Shown one piece after another: positions 1 to 5,924 of a DNA stretch of 7,113 nt. Positions within the stretch are counted from its first letter, which is position 1. The number at the start of each line of letters is the position of its first letter. The position numbers and the translations under genes are program-made. The stretch lies in contig CADCTH010000636.1 of NCBI GenBank assembly GCA_902805495.1, positions 1 to 7,113 on the forward strand, given 5' to 3'. The stretch is from an uncultured Actinomycetospora sp. (GTDB taxonomy: Bacteria > Actinomycetota > Actinomycetes > Mycobacteriales > Pseudonocardiaceae). The notes beneath the pieces are model-generated. The model ran no database searches. It was not told the origin of the DNA and saw nothing but the letters and a program-made list of their open reading frames with translations.

Positions 1-117
1 GAGCACCAGCAGCAGCGCGGCCACGCCGGCGACGGTGTTGGCGACGACGATCACCCGCCGCCGGTCCAGCCGGTCGACGACTGTGCCTGCGTACGGGCCG
101 ACCAGCGCGAAGACCAG
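1..117 (-). CDS. MFS transporter internal fragment (end of TM2 to TM3), runs off the window
   Basis: The minus-strand frame continuing from the thrB start reads VFALVGPYAGTVVDRLDRRR followed by an 18-residue hydrophobic stretch up to the window edge. The string GTVVDRLDRR (bases 87-58) fits motif A of the major facilitator superfamily, GxxxDRxxRR, which lies in the cytoplasmic loop between TM2 and TM3. VFALVGPYA before it looks like the end of TM2, and VIVVANTVAGVAALLLVL after it looks like TM3. The gene's own start, TM1 and most of TM2 are absent. In their place, in frame, is the N-terminus of homoserine kinase. Two A-ending codons (GCA, ACA) occur close together here, which is rare in the neighbouring genes, but the stretch is too short for composition to decide origin. 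The family call rests on one motif plus hydrophobicity. The substrate cannot be inferred, although drug-exporter-like MFS proteins often show this DRxDRRR pattern. Confidence 0.62.
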   Translation of the reverse strand, partial: MVFALVGPYAGTVVDRLDRRRVIVVANTVAGVAALLLVL

Positions 118-189
118 CGTGTCGAACCCGGGGCCGAGGTTGGCCGACGACGCCGGCACCCGCCCGCGCACGAGCGCCCCGGCCGGCAC
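118..189 (-). pseudogene. thrB: Homoserine kinase, N-terminal fragment only, fused in frame to MFS sequence
   Basis: ThrB phosphorylates L-homoserine with ATP, giving the O-phosphohomoserine that threonine synthase uses. The frame beginning just after thrC contains PASSANLGPGFDTL (bases 156-115), the diagnostic N-terminal motif of bacterial homoserine kinases of the GHMP family. Its position directly downstream of thrC is where actinobacteria usually keep thrB. The family then continues as roughly GLALGLYDEV, with the ATP-binding GLGSSA-type loop further on. Here the motif is followed instead by VFALVGPYAG and MFS transporter sequence, so only about 25 residues of an expected 300 or so remain. 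The start is uncertain. In-frame GTG codons lie at 189, 171 and 159, and a CTG at 225 would overlap the thrC stop as CTGA. None has a strong Shine-Dalgarno sequence. The fragment is either a broken gene or one side of a chimeric contig join. Confidence 0.8.
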
Positions 190-221
190 CGCCGGCTCGC
201 GCGCGACCTGCGGCCCGGCGC

Positions 222-1325
222 TCAGCGCAGGCCCAGGGCGTCGGCGACCGCGTCCACGCGCGGCGCGAGCACGACGGGCTCGGCGGCGTCCGCCAGCGCG
301 GTCGCCGGGTCCTTGAGCCCGTGCCCGGTCACGGTGCAGACGATCAGCTGCCCGGCGTCGAGGCGCCCGGCGCGCGCCTTGGCCAGCAGCCCGGCGACCG
401 ACGCCGCCGACGCCGGCTCGACGAACACGCCCTCGCGGGCGGCCAGCAGCCGGTAGGCCTCGAGGATCGCGTCGTCGTCGACGGCGGTGATCTCGCCGGC
501 GGACTCGTCGCGCGCGGCGATCGCTCCGTCCCACGAGGCGGGCGAGCCGATGCGGATGGCGGTGGCCAGGGTCTCGGGGTCGGCCACGGGCGCGCCGTGC
601 ACCAGCGGCGCGGCGCCCGCGGCCTGCACGCCCAGCATCCGCGGGGTGCCGGCCACGACGCCGTCGCCCGCGTACTCGGTGTAGCCGCGCCAGTAGGCCG
701 TGATGTTGCCGGCGTTGCCGACGGGCAGCGCGTGCACGTCGGGCGCGCGGCCCAGCTGGTCGCAGATCTCGAACGCCGCGGTCTTCTGGCCCTCGATGCG
801 CGCCGGGTTCACCGAGTTGACCAGGGCGATCGGGTACTGCTCGGCCGCGCGCCGGGCCAGCTCGAGGCACGTGTCGAAGTTGCCCTCGAGCTGCAGGATG
901 CGCGCGCCGTGCACGGTGGCCTGGGCGAGCTTGCCCAACGCGATCTTGCCCTGGGGCACGAGGACCGCGCAGGTCATGCCCGCGCGGGTGGCGTAGGCGG
1001 CGGCCGAGGCCGAGGTGTTGCCCGTCGACGCGCAGATGACGGCCTTCGCGCCGACGGCGAGCGCCTCGGTCATCGCCACGGTCATGCCGCGGTCCTTGAA
1101 CGACCCCGTCGGGTTGGCGCCCTCGATCTTGAGGTGCACCTCGCACCCGACGAGCTCGGAGAGGTGCGGCGCGGACAGCAGCGGCGTGCCGCCCTCGCGC
1201 AGCGTGACGACCTCCCAGCCGGGCTGCACGCGGGGCATGCGGTCGCGGTACGCGGGGATGATGCCGGGCCACTCGACGCGCGCGCCGAGCGCGACCGTGC
1301 CCACCCCGCCGACGACGCCGGTCAC
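222..1325 (-). CDS. thrC: Threonine synthase (PLP-dependent)
   Basis: This cytoplasmic enzyme converts O-phospho-L-homoserine and water to L-threonine and phosphate, the last step of threonine synthesis. The 367-residue product matches the actinobacterial family along its whole length (the M. tuberculosis enzyme is about 360 aa). WPGIIPAYRDR at 19-29 is the family's N-terminal signature. NPTGSFKDRG at 71-80 carries the Schiff-base lysine, K77. STGNTSASAAAY at 100-111 and VGNAGN at 202-207 are the fold-type II cofactor loops, the second cradling the PLP phosphate. ATAIRIGSPASW at 255-265 and TGHGLKDP at 333-340 are also family blocks. All key residues look intact. The GTG start overlaps the hom stop as GTGA and is preceded by a G-rich ribosome site, so translation is probably coupled to hom. 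Its substrate should come from ThrB, whose gene directly downstream is broken off in this window. Confidence 0.97.
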   Translation of the reverse strand: MTGVVGGVGTVALGARVEWPGIIPAYRDRMPRVQPGWEVVTLREGGTPLLSAPHLSELVGCEVHLKIEGANPTGSFKDRGMTVAMTEALAVGAKAVICASTGNTSASAAAYATRAGMTCAVLVPQGKIALGKLAQATVHGARILQLEGNFDTCLELARRAAEQYPIALVNSVNPARIEGQKTAAFEICDQLGRAPDVHALPVGNAGNITAYWRGYTEYAGDGVVAGTPRMLGVQAAGAAPLVHGAPVADPETLATAIRIGSPASWDGAIAARDESAGEITAVDDDAILEAYRLLAAREGVFVEPASAASVAGLLAKARAGRLDAGQLIVCTVTGHGLKDPATALADAAEPVVLAPRVDAVADALGLR

Positions 1326-2701
1326 GTGACACCCCCCAGCTCGGTCACCGGCCGGCCCAGGCCCTCGACCCGCAGCACCCCGGCGACGCCCTGCACCGCG
1401 TCGAGCCCGGTCAGCGCGTCGACCGTGGCCGCGAGGGCGGCGTCGGGCGCGGAGTGGGTCACGATCACCAGTGTGGCGTCCCGGGAGCCCTGCGCGCCAT
1501 CGCCCTCGTCACGCACGCGGTCGTCCTCGGCGGCCTGACCGTTGCGGCCCTCCTGGCGAACGGTCGCGATGCTCACCCCGTGCTCGGCGAACACGCCCGC
1601 GACCTGGGCGAGCACGCCCGCGCGGTCGGCGACGTCGAGGGCCACGTGGTAGCGCGTGCGGGTGTCGCCCATCGCGACGATCGGCAGGTCGGCGTGCGCC
1701 GAGTCGCGCGGGCCCCGGCCGCCGATGACGCGGTTGCGCGCCGCGGCGACGAGGTCGCCCAGCACCGCGGACGCCGTCTGCGGCCCGCCCGCGCCCTGGC
1801 CGTAGAACATCAGCTGCCCGGCCGCCGCTGCCTCGATGAACACCGCGTTGTAGGCGCCCGAGACCGAGGCCAGCGGGTGCGAGCGCGGGATCATCGCCGG
1901 GTGGACCCGAGCGCTGACGGATCCGTCCACCTGCTCGCAGATCGCCAGCAGCTTCACCGTGCAGCCGATCGCCTTGGCGGCGGCGATGTCGGCGGCCGTG
2001 ACGTCGCGGATGCCCTCGCGGTGCACGTCGTCGGCGGTGACGCGGGTGTGGAAGGCGAGGCTCGCGAGGATCGCCGCCTTGGACGCGGCGTCGTAGCCGT
2101 CGACGTCCGCGGTGGGGTCGGCCTCGGCGTAGCCCAGGCGCCCGGCCTCCTCGAGGGCCTCGGCGTAGTTCGCGCCCGAGGAGGCCATCGCGGAGAGGAT
2201 GAAGTTGGTGGTGCCGTTGACGATGCCCGCCACGCGCACGACGCGGTCGCCGGCCAGCGACTGCTGGATCGGGCGCAGGATCGGGATCGCGCCGGCCACC
2301 GAGGCCTCGTAGTAGAGGTCGGCGCCCGACTCGCCCGCAGCCGCGGCGAGCGCCGCCCCGTCCTCGGCCAGCAGCGCCTTGTTCGCCGTCACCACCGACT
2401 TGCCGGCCTTGAGCGCGGTGAGCAGCAGCCCGCGCACGGGCTCGATGCCCCCGACGAGCTCGACCACCACGTCGACGTCGTCGCGGGTGACCAGGCCCGC
2501 GGCGTCGGTGGTCAGCAGGTCGGCGGGCACGTCGGGGTGGCGCTGCGGACGGCGCACGGCGACCCCCACCAGGCGCAGCGGCGCCCCGACCCGCGCGGCG
2601 AGCTCGTCGGCCTGCTCGGTGAGCAGCCGGACCACCTGGGAGCCGACGACGCCGCACCCGAGCAGGGCCACCGAGATCGGCCGCCCGTCGTTGCCGACCA
2701 T
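1322..2701 (-). CDS. hom: Homoserine dehydrogenase with C-terminal ACT domain
   Basis: Hom reduces L-aspartate-4-semialdehyde to L-homoserine with NAD(P)H, committing carbon to threonine and methionine and away from lysine. In the 459-residue product, GCGVVGS at 15-21 is the nucleotide-binding loop of the Rossmann domain. TANKALLA at 105-112 holds the conserved lysine K108, and NGTTNFIL at 162-169 is a family block. GYAEADPTADVDGYDAASK at 190-208 carries E193, D204 and K208, equivalent to the substrate and catalytic residues known in the yeast enzyme. An ACT domain begins near 350 (RYHVALDVADRAGVLAQVA), the usual site of threonine feedback inhibition in monofunctional actinobacterial enzymes. 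Within it a charged segment of about 23 residues (386-408) separates VRQEG from DATLVIVTH, longer than the M. tuberculosis linker as I recall it. The ATG start lies 3 bp after the lysA stop. The stop overlaps thrC. Confidence 0.97.
   Translation of the reverse strand: MVGNDGRPISVALLGCGVVGSQVVRLLTEQADELAARVGAPLRLVGVAVRRPQRHPDVPADLLTTDAAGLVTRDDVDVVVELVGGIEPVRGLLLTALKAGKSVVTANKALLAEDGAALAAAAGESGADLYYEASVAGAIPILRPIQQSLAGDRVVRVAGIVNGTTNFILSAMASSGANYAEALEEAGRLGYAEADPTADVDGYDAASKAAILASLAFHTRVTADDVHREGIRDVTAADIAAAKAIGCTVKLLAICEQVDGSVSARVHPAMIPRSHPLASVSGAYNAVFIEAAAAGQLMFYGQGAGGPQTASAVLGDLVAAARNRVIGGRGPRDSAHADLPIVAMGDTRTRYHVALDVADRAGVLAQVAGVFAEHGVSIATVRQEGRNGQAAEDDRVRDEGDGAQGSRDATLVIVTHSAPDAALAATVDALTGLDAVQGVAGVLRVEGLGRPVTELGGVT
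1332..1337 (-). promoter_or_regulatory. Ribosome binding site for thrC inside the 3' end of hom
   Basis: A run of six G on the minus strand ends 6 nt before the GTG start of thrC. It lies within the last codons of hom and supports GTG at 1325 as the start, with translational coupling through the GTGA overlap. Confidence 0.5.
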
Positions 2702-2704
2702 TGC

Positions 2705-4129
2705 TCACCCCACCTCCAGTCGCGCCAGGTCGTCGAGGGTCTCGCGTCGCAGCAGCGGGCGCGACGTGCCGTCGGCCACGGCGACGACGGCGGGACGCGG
2801 GACCTTGTTGTACGCGCTCGCCATCGCGTAGCAGTACGCCCCGGTCGCGGCGACGGCCACGAGGTCGCCGGGCGCGAGGTCGGCGGGCAGCCAGCAGTCG
2901 CGGACCACCACGTCGCCGGACTCGCAGTGCTTGCCGACGACGCGCGAGCGCACGGCCGGCGCGGAGCCCGCCGCCCGCGAGACCAGGCGGCAGTCGTAGT
3001 GCGCGTCGTAGAGCGCCGTGCGGATGTTGTCGCTCATGCCGCCGTCGACGCTGACGTAGCGCCGGCTGGCGCCGCCGCCGAGCTCGACGTCCTTGACCGT
3101 GCCGACCTCGTAGAGCGTCACGGTGCCGGGCCCGACGATGGCCCGGCCGGGCTCGACCGCGATCCGCGGGGGCGCGAGGCCCACCCGGGCGGACTCCCGC
3201 TCGACGATCGCGCGCAGCTCGGCGGCCAGCCATGCGGGCGATCGGGGCTGGTCGGTGGTGGTGTAGGCAATGCCCATGCCGCCGCCGAGGTCGACGGTGC
3301 GCAGCGCGTCGTCCACGGCGTCACCGTGCTCGTCGCGCAGCTCGGCGAGCAGCCCGATGACCCGGCGGGCGGCCAGCTCGAAGCCGTCGGCGTCGAAGAT
3401 CTGCGAGCCGATGTGGCTGTGCAGGCCCACGAGGTGCAGGCCCGGCGACTTCAGCACCCGGCGCACGGCCTCCGCGGCGTCGCCCGCGGCCAGCGAGAAG
3501 CCGAACTTCTGGTCCTCGTGGGCGGTGGCGATGAACTCGTGGGTGTGCGCCTCGACGCCCACCGTCACGCGGACCATGACGTCGGCACGCACGTCGCGCG
3601 TGCGGGCGATCTCGTCGAGGCGCGCGATCTCGACGTAGGAGTCGACGACGATCGCCCCGACCCCGGCGTCGAGAGCCGCGGCGAGCTCGTGGCGGCTCTT
3701 GTTGTTGCCGTGCACGGCGATCCGCTCGGGCGGGAAGCCGCCGCGCAGCGCGGTGAGCAGCTCGCCCTCGGTGCAGACGTCGAGGCCGAGGCCCTCGTCG
3801 GCGACCCAGCGGGCGGTCTCGGCGGTGAGGAACGCCTTCGCCGCGTAGTGCACGAGCGCGGGGTCGCCGTAGGCGGCGGCGTGCTCGGCGCACCGGGAGC
3901 GGAAGTCGGCCTCGTCGACGACGAAGAGCGCGGTGCCGTACTGCTCGGCCAGCGTGGCGACGTCGACGCCGGCGAGGCGCTCGACGCCGTCCTCGCCGCG
4001 GGCGGCGTGCCGCGGCCACACGGCCGTGGGCAGCGCGTCGAGGGTCGAGCTCTCGGGCGGCGGCCCGCCGTCCTCGTGCTGCGGGATGACGTCGGCGTGG
4101 CGGGGCCCGGCGGGGTGGGCGCGGGTCAT
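2705..4129 (-). CDS. lysA: Diaminopimelate decarboxylase
   Basis: LysA decarboxylates meso-2,6-diaminopimelate to L-lysine, the last step of the DAP pathway. It acts in the cytoplasm as a PLP-dependent fold-type III enzyme, normally a dimer. In the 474-residue product, HYAAKAF at 94-100 holds the PLP-binding lysine K98. HGNNKS at 140-145, HSHIGSQ at 237-243, the glycine-rich phosphate loop DLGGGMG at 280-286 and EPGR at 326-329 follow in the usual order. CESGD at 402-406 provides the active-site cysteine C402, contributed across the dimer interface, and AATGAYCYAMASAYN at 427-441 is the C-terminal substrate and PLP block. The family-conserved part starts near VWPRH at 37. The first 30 or so residues are a poorly conserved hydrophilic extension, so a later start cannot be excluded, though a GGAG lies 11 nt before this ATG. 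The gene sits 24 bp after argS, a pairing also known in Corynebacterium, where argS-lysA responds to arginine and lysine. Confidence 0.97.
   Translation of the reverse strand: MTRAHPAGPRHADVIPQHEDGGPPPESSTLDALPTAVWPRHAARGEDGVERLAGVDVATLAEQYGTALFVVDEADFRSRCAEHAAAYGDPALVHYAAKAFLTAETARWVADEGLGLDVCTEGELLTALRGGFPPERIAVHGNNKSRHELAAALDAGVGAIVVDSYVEIARLDEIARTRDVRADVMVRVTVGVEAHTHEFIATAHEDQKFGFSLAAGDAAEAVRRVLKSPGLHLVGLHSHIGSQIFDADGFELAARRVIGLLAELRDEHGDAVDDALRTVDLGGGMGIAYTTTDQPRSPAWLAAELRAIVERESARVGLAPPRIAVEPGRAIVGPGTVTLYEVGTVKDVELGGGASRRYVSVDGGMSDNIRTALYDAHYDCRLVSRAAGSAPAVRSRVVGKHCESGDVVVRDCWLPADLAPGDLVAVAATGAYCYAMASAYNKVPRPAVVAVADGTSRPLLRRETLDDLARLEVG
2712..2717 (-). promoter_or_regulatory. Ribosome binding site for hom inside the 3' end of lysA
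   Basis: GGAGGT lies 10 nt before the hom ATG, within the last sense codons of lysA. It fixes the hom start at 2701 and makes separate transcription of hom unnecessary. Confidence 0.6.
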
Positions 4130-4153
4130 GGGGTGATCAGCTCCGGATCGAGG

Positions 4154-5806
4154 TCACATGCGCTCGGGCGCGTTCACGCCGAGCAGGCCCAGGCCGTTGG
4201 CGAGCACCTGGCGGGTCGCGGAGCACAGCGCGAGACGGGCCGTGTGGATTCCCGCGGGCTCCTCGTCGCCCTGGGGCAGCACGCGGCAGGTGTCGTAGAA
4301 GCGGTGGTAGGCGCCCGCGAGCTCCTCGAGGTAGCGCGCGACGCGGTGCGGCTCGCGCAGGGCCGCGGCCGAGGACAGCACGCGCGGGAACTCCCCCAAC
4401 GTGCGGATGAGGTCGCCCTCGCGTGGGTGGGTGAGCACCGCGAGGTCCGGGTCGTCGGCCGTGACGCCGAGGTCCGCGGCGTTGCGGGCAAGCGACGCGA
4501 GGCGGGCGTGCGCGTACTGCACGTAGAACACGGGGTTCTCGTTGGTGCGGCTCGAGATCAGGTCGAGGTCGATCTCGAGCACCTGGTCGACCGACGATCG
4601 CGCCAGCGTGTAGCGCGCGGCGTCCACGCCGACCGCGTCGACGAGGTCCTCGAGCGTGATGATCGTGCCCGCGCGCTTGGACATCTTCACCGGCTCGCCG
4701 TCGCGGATCAGGTTGACGAGCTGGCCGATGAGCACCTCGACGGTGTCGGGCGAGTCGCCGAACGCCGCCGCGACCGCCTTGAGCCGGTGGATGTAGCCGT
4801 GGTGGTCGGCGCCCAGCATGTAGATCGCGAGGTCGGCGCCCCGGGCCCGCTTGTCGCGGTAGTACGCGATGTCGCCCGCGATGTAGGCGGGGCGCCCGTC
4901 GGACTTGATGACGACGCGGTCCTTGTCGTCGCCGTGGTCGGTGGAGCGCAGCCACCAGGCGCCGTCGGCGAAGTAGAGGGCGCCGTCGTCCTTGAGCTTC
5001 TGCACCGACGCCTCGACCGCCCCCGAGCTGTGCAGGGCCTGCTCGGAGGACCAGACGTCGAAGTGCGTGCCGAACGACTCGAGGCTCGTGCACATCTCGT
5101 CGAGCATCACCTCGACCCCGAGCCGCCTGAACGCGGCCAGCTGCTCGTCCTCGGGCTGGGCGAGCACGTCCTCGCCGGCCTCGACGACCTTCTGCGCGAC
5201 CTCGGCGACGTACGCCCCGCCGTACCCGTTCTCGGGCACCGGGCGCCCCTGCGCGGCGGCGATGAGCGACTCGGCGAACCGGTCGATCTGCGCGCCCGCG
5301 TCGTTGACGTAGTACTCGCGGGTCACCGCGGCGCCCTGGGACGCGAGCACCCGGCCGAGCGCGTCGCCGACCGCGGCCCACCGCGTCCCGCCCAGGTGGA
5401 TGGGCCCGGTGGGGTTGGCCGAGACGAACTCGAGGTTGATCGTCTGCCCGGTGAGCGCGTCGGTGTGGCCGTAGTGCTCGCCGCGCGCCAGGACGTCGGA
5501 GACGATGCCGGCCTGCGCGTCGGCGGCCAGGCGCAGGTTGAGGAAGCCGGGCCCCGCCACCTCGGCGGTGGCGATGGCGTCGGTGCCCTCGAGCTTGGTG
5601 GCGAGCCAGCCGGCGAGCTCCGCCGGCGCGACCCCCGCCTTCTTGGCCGAGCGCAGCGCGAGGTTGGTGGCGTAGTCGCCGTGCTCGGGGTTGCGCGGGC
5701 GCTCCACCGTGACCGTCTCCGGCAGCACCGCCGTGTCGAGGCCTCGCTCGGTCAGCACGTCGACGGCGACGGCGTGCAGGAGGTCGGCCAGGGCAGCGGG
5801 GGTCAC
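4154..5806 (-). CDS. argS: Arginyl-tRNA synthetase
   Basis: ArgRS is a class I synthetase that charges tRNA(Arg) with arginine using ATP and needs the tRNA present for arginine activation. The 550-residue product matches the actinobacterial family end to end. NPEHGDYATNLAL at 39-51 lies in the N-terminal additional domain that contacts the tRNA D-loop. SANPTGPIHLGG at 129-140 holds the HIGH-equivalent, here HLGG, which is the form I recall in M. tuberculosis. YYVND at 165-169 and ADHHGY at 333-338 are catalytic-domain blocks, and KMSKR at 374-378 is the second class I signature. The DALR anticodon-binding domain starts near PVFYVQYAHAR at 425. The GTG start is supported by the family N-terminus MTPADLAELL-like and by a -10 hexamer placed so that transcription would begin at this GTG. 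It is the first gene of the operon leading into lysA, hom and thrC. Confidence 0.98.
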   Translation of the reverse strand: MTPAALADLLHAVAVDVLTERGLDTAVLPETVTVERPRNPEHGDYATNLALRSAKKAGVAPAELAGWLATKLEGTDAIATAEVAGPGFLNLRLAADAQAGIVSDVLARGEHYGHTDALTGQTINLEFVSANPTGPIHLGGTRWAAVGDALGRVLASQGAAVTREYYVNDAGAQIDRFAESLIAAAQGRPVPENGYGGAYVAEVAQKVVEAGEDVLAQPEDEQLAAFRRLGVEVMLDEMCTSLESFGTHFDVWSSEQALHSSGAVEASVQKLKDDGALYFADGAWWLRSTDHGDDKDRVVIKSDGRPAYIAGDIAYYRDKRARGADLAIYMLGADHHGYIHRLKAVAAAFGDSPDTVEVLIGQLVNLIRDGEPVKMSKRAGTIITLEDLVDAVGVDAARYTLARSSVDQVLEIDLDLISSRTNENPVFYVQYAHARLASLARNAADLGVTADDPDLAVLTHPREGDLIRTLGEFPRVLSSAAALREPHRVARYLEELAGAYHRFYDTCRVLPQGDEEPAGIHTARLALCSATRQVLANGLGLLGVNAPERM

Positions 5807-5812
5807 CCCTCG

Positions 5813-5818
5813 ATTCTA
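5813..5818 (-). promoter_or_regulatory. Candidate -10 element of a leaderless argS promoter
   Basis: TAGAAT on the minus strand fits the actinobacterial TANNNT -10 consensus. Six nucleotides (CGAGGG) separate it from the GTG start, so the expected first transcribed base is the G of the start codon. The GAGGG touching the start is too close to serve as a Shine-Dalgarno sequence, which agrees with a leaderless mRNA. I see no good TTGACA-like -35 at 16-19 bp spacing, which is common for actinobacterial promoters. Confidence 0.55.
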
Positions 5819-5849
5819 GGGACCGGCGTCCCGGGCCCCCGACGCTCGG

Positions 5850-5889
5850 TGCTCGTCACTGCTCGTCACCGGGGGTGCACACCCGTCAC
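5850..5889 (+). repeat. Phased CGTCAC repeats in the divergent promoter region
   Basis: TGCTCGTCAC occurs twice in direct tandem (5850-5859 and 5860-5869). A third CGTCAC lies at 5884-5889, and a weaker CTCAC at 5896-5900. The CGTCAC copies start at 5854, 5864 and 5884, so they are 10 and 20 bp apart and would lie on one face of the helix. They sit between the two outward-facing -10 hexamers, as an operator array would. Between copies two and three is a small inverted repeat, GGGTG-CA-CACCC (5873-5884). No known regulator motif was recognised, and in such GC-rich DNA chance repetition is possible. Confidence 0.45.
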
Positions 5890-5911
5890 CGAGGGCTCAC
5901 CGACTGCTCCG

Positions 5912-5917
5912 TAGACT
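5912..5917 (+). promoter_or_regulatory. Candidate -10 element of a leaderless promoter for the DUF3105 gene
   Basis: TAGACT fits TANNNT and lies 7 nt before the ATG at 5925, so the start point would fall on or next to the A of the ATG. No purine-rich ribosome site fits in the 7 nt between them (CGGACCC). A clear -35 is not visible. This mirrors the arrangement on the argS side. Confidence 0.5.
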
Positions 5918-5924
5918 CGGACCC

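Noticed and set aside
321..1538. A 405-codon plus-strand frame antisense to thrC
   Set aside because: It has the same high-GC shadow effect, an Arg/Gly/Ala-rich translation without family motifs, and a clearly real gene on the other strand.
1509..3233. A minus-strand frame of 574 codons overlapping hom and lysA in another frame
   Set aside because: Almost entirely Arg, Gly, Ala and Pro. It is an out-of-frame reading of two confirmed genes.
4137..5381. A minus-strand frame of 414 codons inside argS
   Set aside because: Out-of-frame shadow of argS, dominated by Arg, Gly and Ala, with no motif.
5387..5398. HLGG instead of HIGH in the arginyl-tRNA synthetase, first taken as a defective active site
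   Set aside because: The same variant is what I recall in mycobacterial ArgRS, and KMSK and all other blocks are intact, so it is a lineage feature rather than a loss.
5807..5811. GAGGG directly before the argS GTG as a Shine-Dalgarno sequence
   Set aside because: It touches the start codon, leaving no spacer, and it falls exactly in the 6 nt between a -10 hexamer and the likely transcript start.
5873..5884. GGGTG-CA-CACCC inverted repeat as a terminator for either divergent gene
   Set aside because: It has only five-base arms, no T tract follows, and no gene ends into this region because both neighbours start here. At most it is part of an operator.
1454..5914. A 1486-codon open frame on the plus strand, antisense to hom, lysA and argS
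   Set aside because: It is the mirror of three well-identified genes whose G/C-rich third positions remove stop codons from the opposite strand. Its product is a low-complexity mix of Arg, Gly, Val, Asp and His with no recognisable domain.
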